Numbered from the stretch's first letter, positions 9,136 through 17,899 are shown. The stretch is DNA of 64,000 nucleotides from Sutcliffiella horikoshii (GCF_019931755.1 NZ_CP082918.1:3576001-3640000), one strand, 5' to 3'. Numbers and translations: made by a program. Notes: generated by a model not told the origin, from the sequence alone.

Positions 9136-9464
9136 TAGTTAACACACCTGACATAAGTGATAAATTGAGTGATTGTATCATCATTTTCGTCATAAGGTAA
9201 TCCCTCAAACTGACTAAAGGAAACACCATAACTATTTAACGCATTTTTCAAGGGCTCGTAATCCGTTTCTACGCCGTTTGTGATAACGGATATCTGATAC
9301 ATAGGTAACGACTTTAACACCCTAGAGGAGGCTCTTTTGTGCGTCTCATTTACGAATTCATAGACAACATATGGGTACGTAACTGAAGAAGCAGGCTCGT
9401 CACGAAAAACAGGAAGGCCAGACTCTTTTAAAATGGACCTCAGTTGTTGAAAACTAACTGACAT
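9135..9464 (-). CDS. Putative tail terminator / minor capsid-joining protein
   Basis: 109 residues, overlapping the preceding gene by 11 nt. The text FRDEPASSVTYPYVVYEF and the acidic YDENDDTITQFITYVR end resemble small siphophage tail terminator proteins, which cap the tube at the head side. The family call rests mostly on gene order and size. Confidence 0.6.
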   Translation of the reverse strand: MSVSFQQLRSILKESGLPVFRDEPASSVTYPYVVYEFVNETHKRASSRVLKSLPMYQISVITNGVETDYEPLKNALNSYGVSFSQFEGLPYDENDDTITQFITYVRCVN

Positions 9465-9792
9465 ACGATAAACTCAACTCCATTATGCGGTCATCTTCAC
9501 GCACATAGGCTCTTTCTATATTAAAAATTCGTTCTTTGATTTTCACCCGGTAAGATTCCTGGTCATTTTCAACTTCGCGATCAAGACGAGTTTCTATCTT
9601 TTTCATAATTTCACTGGTGTCCCTAGTTGTGAATTTGTCCGTTGCAGTTACACCGATATTGTTGTATTTCAAATCCCGAATTTTCATGTACCCTAATACC
9701 ACTCGGTCAGTGTCAGGATCAACCGTTTCCCCGAGTTTTAATAAATCTGCATTCCATTTAAGTTTGTTCGCCTGTCTCTTCGTCATCTTCAA
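9454..9792 (-). CDS. Phage head closure / head-tail adaptor protein
   Basis: 112 residues, overlapping the connector gene by 35 nt. Size, order (connector, closure, terminator) and a beta-rich sequence with VVLGYMKIRDLKYNNIG fit the SPP1 gp16-like head closure group. It would plug the portal-connector channel after packaging. Confidence 0.55.
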   Translation of the reverse strand: MKMTKRQANKLKWNADLLKLGETVDPDTDRVVLGYMKIRDLKYNNIGVTATDKFTTRDTSEIMKKIETRLDREVENDQESYRVKIKERIFNIERAYVREDDRIMELSLSYVS

Positions 9793-10027
9793 ACACCTCC
9801 TGGATAAAAAATGGTGTCAAAGCGTCAAGAGCTTGCTGTAGTTCTTTTTCAGAAACACGATAGTCATAGAAAATACTTGCGACCATGATTACAAGCCACT
9901 CGTCCTCTTTACCAGTTGCCTTTTTCACATACTTTCTTGCACGCGCAACATAAAAAGGGAGCATGGAATCATCCATGCCCTCTTCCCAGTGAATATGTGA
10001 TTTTAGTTTATCAGTAAGAATGTCCAT
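9758..10027 (-). CDS. Head-tail connector (gp6-like)
   Basis: 89 residues, all-alpha, with VARARKYVKKATGK and ASIFYDYR, typical of the gp6-like head-tail connector family that binds the portal ring. The acidic tail FEDDEETGEQT overlaps the start of the closure gene. It follows the capsid gene by 4 bp. Confidence 0.7.
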   Translation of the reverse strand: MDILTDKLKSHIHWEEGMDDSMLPFYVARARKYVKKATGKEDEWLVIMVASIFYDYRVSEKELQQALDALTPFFIQEVFEDDEETGEQT

Positions 10028-10031
10028 TTAA

Positions 10032-11378
10032 TTAGCCTCCAACAGGCTCAGTTGCTCCCACTTCATAACGATAAACAGATGGTTCGAACGGAGAATAAAT
10101 CAATTGACCATCCAGTAGGTTATAAATCTGGAAACCTACTTTATTTGTACCAGCATATTTCTCAACAAGCTTCTGTAACTCCATAGAACCAATTACGTCC
10201 TGAACGTGGAACGTTTTGATATCACCAAAGTAAAAAATTGCTTTGGAAGGATCAGTGCCGTTTGCAGCATCTGTAAAATCTACTTTGTGGCCGAGTAATT
10301 TATACCCAATACCGTCAGTTGCTTCTCGTAAAAGCGGACGTCCAGTAGTGTCAGTCATTCCTTCTAAGGCAGTCAAAGCTGCACGGTTGATAATCCACAT
10401 AGACTTTTTAAGGACTTCCGTAACTGGTTGACCTTTCATCTTAACTAATTCTTGATGAAGTTTTTGTGAGTAATCAGCTGCGGTAATATCCACTGGCGTT
10501 GATTCGTAATAAGCAACAGCTTTCTTTGCAAGTGCACCAGGGTTTTCATTGCCGACATCGTTACCGTTAAACATATAGTTAGTTTCTTTACGTACATATG
10601 CTTTCTTCAATTCATCAATAACAATTTGCTCTACTGGAGCACCAGACATTTTGAGCAACTTCTTCGTAACAGTTGCCAGTGCATCGAACTCAGCTGGATC
10701 AAGAAGAATCTCGTCGAATTCGATATCTGTTTCAGGGATATCAGTAGTACGTTCAGTTTTTGTTACATTAGCATCTGCCTTCTTGACGAGTACAGGGTAC
10801 TTAACGTTGCCCTTTGTCTTATGGCGTGATCCATATTTACGCAACAAGTTTTCTTCCTGAGCATAAGTAATGATTTCAGAAGCAATGACTTCAGGGATAG
10901 TTACGGAACCATTACCTACTTCCACACCAAGTGAACGCGCCTCAGTTTCAGTGATTTTACCAACTACAAAGTTAGCAAATGCAGAACGAATCTCTTTCTC
11001 TTTGGTCTTTGTTGACTTGTGTCCACGACTAGAAAGTCCTTTGCCAATTTGGCTCATGATTTTGTTGCGTTGCTCAGGTGAAATGCCTGCTCCACGCTGT
11101 TCGCCACCTTCATCTTCTTCACCATCGTCATCCTCTTCCTCATCACCTGAATCATTATCACCTTCATCGGATCCAGTTTCTTCACCATCTCCACTGTCAT
11201 CAAGGTTTGCTAGTTCATCAGCAATCTCTTGTGCTTCTTCCGTGAGATCGTCTACTTCGGTTTGTACAGCTTCTAATTCTTCCTCCCGTACTTCACCTTT
11301 TTCAAGCTTAGTGCGTAATTCAGTTAAACGAGCATTGTTGCGTTTTTGTAATGCTAGTAATAATTTGCGTGTTTTCAT
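10032..11378 (-). CDS. HK97-fold major capsid protein with N-terminal delta domain
   Basis: 448 residues. Residues 1-60 form a charged coiled coil and 60-96 are almost all Asp, Glu and Gly, together acting as the delta (scaffolding) domain that the prohead protease removes. From about residue 120 the HK97 capsid fold begins, with EVIASEIITYAQEENLLRKY, VKYPVLVKKA and a C-terminal GFQIYNLLDGQLI. The start overlaps the protease stop by 4 nt. The acidic linker is unusually long and also makes an open Ser/Pro-rich shadow frame on the plus strand, which is not a gene. Confidence 0.9.
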   Translation of the reverse strand: MKTRKLLLALQKRNNARLTELRTKLEKGEVREEELEAVQTEVDDLTEEAQEIADELANLDDSGDGEETGSDEGDNDSGDEEEDDDGEEDEGGEQRGAGISPEQRNKIMSQIGKGLSSRGHKSTKTKEKEIRSAFANFVVGKITETEARSLGVEVGNGSVTIPEVIASEIITYAQEENLLRKYGSRHKTKGNVKYPVLVKKADANVTKTERTTDIPETDIEFDEILLDPAEFDALATVTKKLLKMSGAPVEQIVIDELKKAYVRKETNYMFNGNDVGNENPGALAKKAVAYYESTPVDITAADYSQKLHQELVKMKGQPVTEVLKKSMWIINRAALTALEGMTDTTGRPLLREATDGIGYKLLGHKVDFTDAANGTDPSKAIFYFGDIKTFHVQDVIGSMELQKLVEKYAGTNKVGFQIYNLLDGQLIYSPFEPSVYRYEVGATEPVGG

Positions 11379-11965
11379 TTTGTTACCCCCAATGTCTTAT
11401 CAATTTTTTTTATTATCGCCAAGCGTTTTTCAACCTGTTTGCCAATTTCCTTACTTCGCACAAGTGACACTTCTGTATCTTCATATGCAGGCAAACTTAC
11501 TACTGAAATCTCATAAAGCTCTACTTCAACTAGTGTCCTTAAAGCAGGCTCTACTGAATAGTCCCAAGTTTCTTTTCCTTCATCCACCCAAAAACCAAAA
11601 GAGCATTGGTCAATATCTCCTCGTTCCATTGATTCCACAAGGTCACGAGCAACAGATGTATTAGGCAATTCAACTTCAAACTTTAGCCCACGACTATCCT
11701 CTTCTAAACGAAGGGTTCCGCTTTTGGTTCTACCAATTACATTACTCCAATCGTGATTAATCAACGCTCTAATATCCCCATCGGAAAGTGAACGTGAAAA
11801 AGCACCCGGTGCAATGATTTCATCGAAATAATTCCCAATGCTTGTTCTTGAATTAAAAACAGCAGCATAACCGCTAATTACATGAGACTCTTTATTTTGT
11901 CCATCTCGGGTTTGAAGGTTGGTGATATTAACTGTCCTCGTCTCCCGTTTCTTTCTCACCTTCAT
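11375..11965 (-). CDS. HK97-family prohead protease
   Basis: About 196 residues. VISGYAAVFN near the N-terminus, the ALINHDW His motif and DQCSFGF Ser motif match the U35 prohead protease family, a serine protease that matures the capsid shell. The start is uncertain: GTG 11968, ATG 11965 and GTG 11959 all follow GGGAGG closely. The gene overlaps the portal 3' end by about 40 nt. Confidence 0.85.
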   Translation of the reverse strand: MKVRKKRETRTVNITNLQTRDGQNKESHVISGYAAVFNSRTSIGNYFDEIIAPGAFSRSLSDGDIRALINHDWSNVIGRTKSGTLRLEEDSRGLKFEVELPNTSVARDLVESMERGDIDQCSFGFWVDEGKETWDYSVEPALRTLVEVELYEISVVSLPAYEDTEVSLVRSKEIGKQVEKRLAIIKKIDKTLGVTK

Positions 11966-13130
11966 CACCTCCCTTCAAACTATCATCAGTCGCTTTTTTC
12001 TCGCCAATTTTTGATAGGTCGTTAGAGATGTAAATTGCTTGTGTTTCAGGTGTATTCTGCTTAGGAAAACCAAGCATGTCAGCAACGTTATCCGGTGAGG
12101 TGATTCCAGTACGTACGATGTTGTACCCAATATTTGTTTTGGTACTATAGGTGACAAAATCAAGAATGTTTATTTTGAATTTTAATCGCTTATCGGAATT
12201 TGAACCTAAAAAAAGAAGACTCAGATGGTCTTCAAAGTTTTTCATTATTGGACGTACCGCTTTATTATGCAAGTACATCATAGCTTTTTCTAAATCACTT
12301 TTCATGAGTGCGGTATAAGTATCAACATTAATCCCCAGAAACTTACCTAGATCCTTTTTGTAAACATTCAAGTAAGCTAATATTTTATCATCTTCTATCG
12401 GGCTTTTTAACGTATCAATGTCGTACCCTTTACCTAGTGGTATGAGTTTTACTGTTCTGGACTCATCAATTGCTTCTAATTGATCTAATATTGCATTTAT
12501 AAGCTTTGACTGAGCAGCATTTTGCGGGTTGATGTGAGCATCTAGCTTAAGCAAGAAGGCAAGGAATCCACCTTTCTTATACTTATCCGTCAATACCTTC
12601 TCGGCATTCATTACACCTTCCAGTGTGTCTTTGCCTAACGTTTTTAGTCCCACTCCTCTTAGGTGATTAGTCCCTACGTTTTTTACCTGTCTGATCATTT
12701 CGGATGGAATCTCTACCCCATTTATCTTAAAGCGTTGTTTTAAATTGGTGATTTCACATTGAACATTGGCTGGCAAGTGCAATTCTTTATTGTTTAGAAG
12801 GGGAAATACCTCACCTTCCAACAAATAAGTGTTTGTCATAAGCTTAATAAATTCAGAGCCTGTCAGATAACTGTTGGGATTTTTTAGTGACTTTATGGAT
12901 GGGTGGTCGTTTATTTCATTTCCATCCTTATCCTCTAGCACAATGTCCGCCAGCATGATTTGATTACTAATATCTTGCATTAGCTCGTAAACATCACTTG
13001 ATTCTAAGATGTTTTCATCATTTATATAATGGCTACCATAATTGACGGTATGAGAGTAAATATCCTCAAACCAACCTCGTTTCTCCATCTGTCGATATAA
13101 AAAATTTGAAAACCTGTCCCTTAAACCCAA
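11928..13130 (-). CDS. Phage portal protein (HK97 family)
   Basis: 400 residues with a TTG start behind AGGTGG. Contains the family features SDVYELMQDISNQIMLADI near the N-terminus, a central KLIPLGKGYDIDTL and the LGFPKQNTPE end. Forms the dodecameric ring through which DNA is packaged. The C-terminal tail is acidic (GGDEGEKETGDEDS). It sits between large terminase and protease, the usual HK97-type order. Confidence 0.88.
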   Translation of the reverse strand: MGLRDRFSNFLYRQMEKRGWFEDIYSHTVNYGSHYINDENILESSDVYELMQDISNQIMLADIVLEDKDGNEINDHPSIKSLKNPNSYLTGSEFIKLMTNTYLLEGEVFPLLNNKELHLPANVQCEITNLKQRFKINGVEIPSEMIRQVKNVGTNHLRGVGLKTLGKDTLEGVMNAEKVLTDKYKKGGFLAFLLKLDAHINPQNAAQSKLINAILDQLEAIDESRTVKLIPLGKGYDIDTLKSPIEDDKILAYLNVYKKDLGKFLGINVDTYTALMKSDLEKAMMYLHNKAVRPIMKNFEDHLSLLFLGSNSDKRLKFKINILDFVTYSTKTNIGYNIVRTGITSPDNVADMLGFPKQNTPETQAIYISNDLSKIGEKKATDDSLKGGDEGEKETGDEDS

Positions 13131-13141
13131 TTTACCACCTC

Positions 13142-14863
13142 CTATCTATAGATAGTGCTTATTAATTCATCCATACCATTTTCATCTACATCGTCCATTG
13201 CCGTCATAGTTTCTTTATGGGCTACCAGAAAGGCAACAAATCCGTCAATCTTCTTCTTTGACTGTCGTTTACTAGGGCCTTTCATTCCATTTATGTTGGT
13301 AACAACTACAAGGTTAAGGGCGCAATAGATGAACAATGGATTGTCTGTTAATATGCGCTTTTCATAAATTAGTCTCTCTGCATCATCGATCATTGCATTC
13401 ATAACATTCGGGTACTGATTTACAACTATACATTCAATACCTAGATTCTCGCATTTCTCGATAAGCTTTTGAGACATTGCTGGATCGTAATTAAGCTGCT
13501 GCACATCATAAAGATCCATGCATTCAACTATGAAATTCATGACCTGGTCTTGGTCAATCATTTTACCATCACACAACTGGACGAATCCTCGTTCTACTAA
13601 ATCTGTATATGGAACATTATCTTCTTTTTCCCTTGATTCAATATCAGCATTAGGAATGAAATACATTTGCTTTACCTTTAATATGGACTTCCCATTTTCG
13701 TCATGGGTAGGAAAATTCAAACTGACACATGTTAAGTCCGTTGTCTTTGATAAATCTAGTCCTAGGTAACATCTTTCTCCTTGTAAATCACCTAGGTCAT
13801 CCACAAGTATATGTTGCACTTGATCCTGTTCGAAAAAGTTATCTGCGCCATTTACGAAAACATTTAAATGTTTGGATAGAAACTCTGCTTTTTTGTGAGC
13901 TGAACGGTTTGCCGATATGAATTGGGTCTCCAATGCGGACATCGTTACAGAAACTCCTATATTAGGATTTACCATTGCCCATACTTTACGGTCTGTCCAG
14001 TCATATCCTTTGTTCGGTTCATAGATCATTACGAAGTTTGAATCATCATCATCGTTCTTTAATACTTCCTTCGCTTCTCTATATACTCGCATACCGACAC
14101 TGGAGGACCCCTTACCTGCTGTACTTATGTTAAACATGATAGGTTCATCTCTGGCAATTTGAGCAGATTTAAAGTTATCGTACTGATCCATATTTTCCTG
14201 CTTATGCAATTCATCATTAAGGACAAAGTGTGGATTGGACCCCTCAATACTTTGTATATTTTTGCTCATTACGATGAATTGATTTTGATAGGCCAAGTTA
14301 TCCTGCATGTACTCATAAACAACAGATGAAACAGTCCCTTTAGGCCCTTTATATATATGGGAGTTTTCCATTAACGCGTCATGATTCAATATGGTTGCTG
14401 CGAATGGCTTTGCTGCATATTGTGCTTGTTGAAAATCACTAGCACAACAATAACAATCCGCACTTAATACTCCCTCACCATACATGGAAAAACCTAATGC
14501 TCCAACCGCTATCAATGTTTTCCCATTTTTTTTAGGGACTTGAATGTAACATTCTCTAGTGACCCTTACTGTTTTACCTTTTTCGTTTTTGCGCATCCAT
14601 CCATATATCCAAGAATACGCAAACTTTTCCCAATCTTCTAGAATAAATGGCTGGCCGGCCAAGTCACCTTTAGTATGGCGGACAAATGTTTCTACCCAAT
14701 CCATCATTTCGTTGGCACGATCTACATCAAACCAGATATCCTTTCGCTTTTTCCATTTATAATACCTAGTAACCATCAGCTTTATGGTGTCAGGGTATTT
14801 CTTGGGATTTCTCTTTACTTGTTTTGCAAATTTCTCCGCGTAATTTTTGCCACGTTCTATCAC
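13142..14863 (-). CDS. Terminase large subunit
   Basis: 573 residues, GTG start. Walker A-like VPKKNGKTLIAVGA lies near residue 110, the Walker B/coupling region HFVLNDELHKQ near 210, and the nuclease-domain Asp in CYLGLDLSKTTDLT near 370. The protein powers DNA packaging and cuts concatemers. Family resembles the Terminase_1 group. It is preceded by GGAGGTGAGGGG and follows the small subunit by 24 bp. Confidence 0.92.
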   Translation of the reverse strand: MIERGKNYAEKFAKQVKRNPKKYPDTIKLMVTRYYKWKKRKDIWFDVDRANEMMDWVETFVRHTKGDLAGQPFILEDWEKFAYSWIYGWMRKNEKGKTVRVTRECYIQVPKKNGKTLIAVGALGFSMYGEGVLSADCYCCASDFQQAQYAAKPFAATILNHDALMENSHIYKGPKGTVSSVVYEYMQDNLAYQNQFIVMSKNIQSIEGSNPHFVLNDELHKQENMDQYDNFKSAQIARDEPIMFNISTAGKGSSSVGMRVYREAKEVLKNDDDDSNFVMIYEPNKGYDWTDRKVWAMVNPNIGVSVTMSALETQFISANRSAHKKAEFLSKHLNVFVNGADNFFEQDQVQHILVDDLGDLQGERCYLGLDLSKTTDLTCVSLNFPTHDENGKSILKVKQMYFIPNADIESREKEDNVPYTDLVERGFVQLCDGKMIDQDQVMNFIVECMDLYDVQQLNYDPAMSQKLIEKCENLGIECIVVNQYPNVMNAMIDDAERLIYEKRILTDNPLFIYCALNLVVVTNINGMKGPSKRQSKKKIDGFVAFLVAHKETMTAMDDVDENGMDELISTIYR

Positions 14864-14887
14864 ATAAACCCCTCACCTCCGGGATCG

Positions 14888-15325
14888 TTACGCTTTGTTT
14901 CTCCACTTGTTTCGATGAGCTTCCAATTCATTCTCAACCTGGTTTGGTTTCTCCATTTCTTCGTTCTTCCAAACAGAAGAACCTCCAGTTACTGTTTTGC
15001 CAACCTTAGATTTGTTTGTAAGTCCTAGCAAATCGAGGGCCTTGGTCTTTTTATCTGCCCAAGTCTCCACTTGTTGCGCTAAAGGATGCTTAGAATTGTT
15101 CGTTGCCCCTGCCTTGTTGGTATATCTTTGTGTGACAGGAAACCCCTTTTCTTTCCAATGAATATACATTGTTTGGTAAACTTCAAAAATATCTAGATAT
15201 GACTCTATTAATGGATCCAAAGTGAGGGTGTAAATATCAGCGTCCCTCATGACTTTTAACACCCGTTGTTTTTCTGCTGCCGTTTTTTCCAAGACAATTC
15301 TTTGACGTTCTTTTTTGGTGGCTAT
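14888..15325 (-). CDS. Terminase small subunit (P27-like), apparent AUA start
   Basis: The frame is solid from TTG 15292 (134 residues, LDPLIESYLDIFEVYQ, HPLAQQVETWADKKT), but that TTG has no ribosome site. The same frame runs upstream to ATA 15325 (next codons ATKKERQRIV), which lies 8 nt after a GGGGGG site; the codon before is part of a TGA-closed frame, and no ATG, GTG or other TTG is available. I therefore place the start at AUA, a rare initiator, while TTG 15292 remains possible. The small subunit recognises the pac or cos site and recruits the large subunit. Confidence 0.75.
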   Translation of the reverse strand: MATKKERQRIVLEKTAAEKQRVLKVMRDADIYTLTLDPLIESYLDIFEVYQTMYIHWKEKGFPVTQRYTNKAGATNNSKHPLAQQVETWADKKTKALDLLGLTNKSKVGKTVTGGSSVWKNEEMEKPNQVENELEAHRNKWRNKA

Positions 15326-15429
15326 TTTTCACACCCCCCTTTGTTTTTGAAAGTTTGTCTAACGGTACGTTTAGAACCCTTGCTACCTATCTTCCCTATA
15401 ATGGAAAAAATGTATTTGGGTAGGGGGGG

Positions 15430-15810
15430 TTATCCAAAATAACTCGGAAATACTTTATCTTTTTTTTCTTTGTTCTCTTCTTCTGTATGACAAGTAGGAC
15501 ACAATAGTTTCAAATTATTTTCTTCTAGCTTTAATGTTGGATCATCTTTGATTGGTATCTCATGATGGACATGAGCCTTCCTGCCGAATACAAACCTTCC
15601 ACACTTCTGACAGCAGCCGCGTTCTCTCTCGTAGATAAAGGACCTCATGTTTTTCCAAGGCTTTGAATTATAGAACTTCTTATTGTCATGATGGTAGATG
15701 TCCTTCTTCTTCCGTTTCTTTAGAGATGATTTGTGAGACCGTTTATGGTCATCGCAGTAAGCGCCACGCTCTATCTTTGTCCCGCAACCATTGAAGTCAC
15801 AATACTTCAC
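15430..15810 (-). CDS. Phage HNH endonuclease
   Basis: 126 residues. Zinc ligands CQKC and CPTC flank the HNH core AHVHHEIPIKDD followed by ENNLKLLCPTCHTEEE, the standard HNH layout. HNH proteins next to terminase are known to be needed for cos cleavage in several siphophages, which suggests a cos-type packaging system here. GTG start overlaps the upstream stop (GTGA). The N-terminal CDFNGCGTKIERGAYCDDH is a second zinc-like knuckle. Confidence 0.85.
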   Translation of the reverse strand: MKYCDFNGCGTKIERGAYCDDHKRSHKSSLKKRKKKDIYHHDNKKFYNSKPWKNMRSFIYERERGCCQKCGRFVFGRKAHVHHEIPIKDDPTLKLEENNLKLLCPTCHTEEENKEKKDKVFPSYFG

Positions 15811-16124
15811 TCCACATCATCTAACTTGTTTTGCAAGTAGTGGATGATATCCTCTTTCTTTTTCATATCACTGGGAAGCTCCCATTCATTAGATGCAGCG
15901 TATTCTTTCAACTGGGCAACAGTCATTTCATCAAGTGGTGTGTTCATCGGTCTGACAATTGTTCGGTCAGGTCCACTTGCAAGATCTACTCCTAGGATCA
16001 TACTCTTAGGATTCTCTGTTACTTCAAACTTTGGTTCCTTTCCTTTAGGTACAAAACGAATTCTCTTTTCTTTAGTGTCCCAGTACTCAGTGCCAGCTGC
16101 CGTTTTACGAGTTTCTACTATCAT
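15807..16124 (-). CDS. Small phage protein with C-terminal SAP/Rho-N-like helix-extended-helix motif
   Basis: 105 residues. The last 40 (MTVAQLKEYAASNEWELP then KKKEDIIHYLQNKL) match the helix-extension-helix pattern of Rho-N/SAP-type nucleic-acid-binding domains common in phage head genes. The N-terminal 60 residues are not recognised. It overlaps the HNH gene by 4 nt. Confidence 0.6.
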   Translation of the reverse strand: MIVETRKTAAGTEYWDTKEKRIRFVPKGKEPKFEVTENPKSMILGVDLASGPDRTIVRPMNTPLDEMTVAQLKEYAASNEWELPSDMKKKEDIIHYLQNKLDDVE

Positions 16125-16146
16125 GATATCTCTCCTTTAAATTGAA

Positions 16147-16482
16147 TTATTTTCTTCTTATAGCTCCCTTAACTCTCTTGAACGTATCTCTGTTACTTCC
16201 CATGATCTCGTGCCAGTTAACCTTTTCCGTCTTCTTCTTAGGTTTACTTCTACCAAGGACGTTGAGTTTATGTTTATTCTCTGCTGACAAATGATCAGAT
16301 AGTTTCATTGTTCCCCATCCCTTTTGCCAATGTAAAAAGGCACCACTCTTTGAACGAGTGATGCCTTCTTCGAGGTATTCCATTACTAACATAATACCAC
16401 TTAAAAACCGAAATGCTCTGCCTTTAATCTGCCACAAGTCTGCCATTTTTATATTCTTCTTGTGATTTTGTGAATTACCCAT
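16147..16482 (-). CDS. Hypothetical phage protein
   Basis: 111 residues, very basic C-terminus (SKPKKKTEKVNW, KRVKGAIRRK). No family recognised. Start at ATG 16482 lacks a clear ribosome site; ATG 16446 (MADLWQIKG) has AAGAAGAA upstream and may be the true start. First gene of the late block after the recombinase terminator. Confidence 0.5.
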   Translation of the reverse strand: MGNSQNHKKNIKMADLWQIKGRAFRFLSGIMLVMEYLEEGITRSKSGAFLHWQKGWGTMKLSDHLSAENKHKLNVLGRSKPKKKTEKVNWHEIMGSNRDTFKRVKGAIRRK

Positions 16483-16645
16483 AATCTATAAACTGTGACT
16501 TTCGTCTAAAAGCTCCACCCTTTGGCACACTTATTTGGAGTCGATTTCCCTGTTTTGAATGACACATTCGCCTTTTGAAGAGAATAATTTAAGGAATTTT
16601 ATTTTTTGAACATTTTAAAGACAGAAAAACCCCATAAAAACGCAT

Positions 16646-16680
16646 GAAAAAAGACTATCCATAAAACTTGCAGATAGTCC
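16646..16680 (-). terminator. Terminator after the short tyrosine recombinase
   Basis: Read on the minus strand, GACTATC and GATAGTC pair around a 13-nt loop and are followed by a T6 run. It directly follows the recombinase stop and closes the middle transcript. Confidence 0.7.
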
Positions 16681-17222
16681 TAAAGATTAAAGTTTTTCAT
16701 AGCCTTATCGATACTGTCCTGGTTGATTCCGATGTACCGAAGTGTGATTTTCGCCTCACTATGATTAAATATCTCCTGGAGCAAGGCAGTGTCTTTTGTT
16801 TGTCTATAGAAGTGATAACCAAACGTCTTCCTTAACGTATGGGTGCCAATTTCCTCAAGACCTACATGTTGTGCCGCATCTTTTAGGATTTTATATGCTG
16901 CACTCCTTCCAAGAGGCTGATTCACTCCTTTTCTACTAGGAAACAGATACTCATAGTCCTCTTTGCCTTCACAGTACTTGCTTAGTTCTCTTTTAAGCAG
17001 AGGAGTAAAGTCCAAGCGTTTCTGCTTCCTTGTCTTCGTTTCCCTTAAGCTAAAATAAGGTCTTCTCCCGTCTCGTACTTTTAATTTCAAAATATCTGAT
17101 ATACGCAATCCAGAATTAATCCCTAAAACAAAAAGCATGTAATTTCGTTCATTTTTCTCCTTCAGGTATTTCTTAATTGCTAGTATCTGGTCTCTGTCCC
17201 GTATAGGTTGAACGAAATTCAT
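16680..17222 (-). CDS. Short tyrosine recombinase (phage, catalytic domain only)
   Basis: 180 residues. All catalytic positions are visible: Arg in GLRISD, Lys in the TKTRKQKR turn, HTLRK box, His in FNHSE and Tyr in TLRYIG. It lacks the N-terminal core-binding and arm-binding domains that the main integrase at 29.2 kb has, apart from about 20 residues. It starts in a TAATG overlap with ArpU. Similar small XerD-like proteins occur near terminase in Bacillus phages; their target is unclear. It is probably not the enzyme that integrates this prophage. Confidence 0.8.
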   Translation of the reverse strand: MNFVQPIRDRDQILAIKKYLKEKNERNYMLFVLGINSGLRISDILKLKVRDGRRPYFSLRETKTRKQKRLDFTPLLKRELSKYCEGKEDYEYLFPSRKGVNQPLGRSAAYKILKDAAQHVGLEEIGTHTLRKTFGYHFYRQTKDTALLQEIFNHSEAKITLRYIGINQDSIDKAMKNFNL

Positions 17223-17686
17223 TACTTGGCCACCTCGTTCTGGATATAGACCTCCACCTTCAATGCCAAGGCGAGATTGTAGATGGCTCTACTTTTCAGG
17301 CGGTTGTAGTGTCTTTCACTTAATCCTAAGTCATTGTAGACTTCATAGTGGTATTTCTTCTCTACATCCAAGTAGGCCTTAATAATGATGGCCCTTTCAA
17401 TGAAGCAAAGACGGTTGACTGCCTTCTGTACCTTTTGGATAAAATCTTGAATAGCCTTCTCTCTATCTACTTTTCTAATTACAAAATCCTCTGTTGGCGA
17501 AGAAATCTCGTTTGTATTTGTTGGTGGAGTTAAGGAGTACTGTGGTGTGATTTTAGGAAGCTGTTCTTCTGGCTGCGTTAACATCATCAATCGATAGTCA
17601 CCTAGGGTCTTTTCGACCTCTTCTTTCGTTTTCTCGCTATCAAGCTCCAGCATCAAAAAGGATAATTGCTTTCTCACCTTGACCAC
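17222..17686 (-). CDS. ArpU-family late transcriptional regulator
   Basis: 154 residues. C-terminal half (NRLCFIERAIIIKAYLD then LGLSERHYNRLKSRAIYNLAL) is the sigma-70 region 4-like helix-turn-helix of the ArpU family, which activates phage late genes in Firmicutes. The N-terminal part resembles EKTKEEVEKTLGDYR of the same family. SD GGGGTGG precedes the start. Its position before the packaging genes fits control of the late operon. Confidence 0.8.
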   Translation of the reverse strand: MVKVRKQLSFLMLELDSEKTKEEVEKTLGDYRLMMLTQPEEQLPKITPQYSLTPPTNTNEISSPTEDFVIRKVDREKAIQDFIQKVQKAVNRLCFIERAIIIKAYLDVEKKYHYEVYNDLGLSERHYNRLKSRAIYNLALALKVEVYIQNEVAK

Positions 17687-17693
17687 CCCATGC

Positions 17694-17740
17694 TATAATA
17701 ATTTTAGGTGTTTAGTCAGGAGTGGTCCTGGCTTTTTTTA
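17694..17740 (+). promoter_or_regulatory. Plus-strand extended -10 promoter followed at once by a terminator hairpin
   Basis: TGCTATAAT (17691-17699) is an extended -10 on the plus strand. About 15 nt downstream AGTCAGGA and TCCTGGCT form an 8-bp stem followed by T7. The transcript would be about 35 nt, antisense to the gap between arpU and the small gene upstream of it. Similar architecture appears at 23.35 kb. Confidence 0.4.
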
Positions 17741-17899
17741 TTTTGGTTCCATTTCATCTAGCATCTGAAGGATATACTTTATGTCCTTCATCCACTTTTC
17801 AGGAGAATTGATTTGCTGCCAATCCTCTTCAACATTCAACCCTAGGCTAACAACCTTGGATTTCAAATGTACAATTTGGCTTTTAAAAGCAAGATCCAT
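17738..17899 (-). CDS. Hypothetical phage protein, 53 aa
   Basis: ATG 17899 follows GAGGTGAT by a few bases and the frame (MDLAFKSQIVHLKSKVV, ending LQMLDEMEPK) closes at TAA 17738. Alpha-helical, acidic C-terminus. No family recognised. Good ribosome site and composition make it likely real. Confidence 0.6.
   Translation of the reverse strand: MDLAFKSQIVHLKSKVVSLGLNVEEDWQQINSPEKWMKDIKYILQMLDEMEPK

Noticed and set aside
10870..11664. 264-aa plus-strand Ser/Pro-rich frame
   Set aside because: Antisense to the acidic linker and protease gene; low-complexity composition and no start signals.
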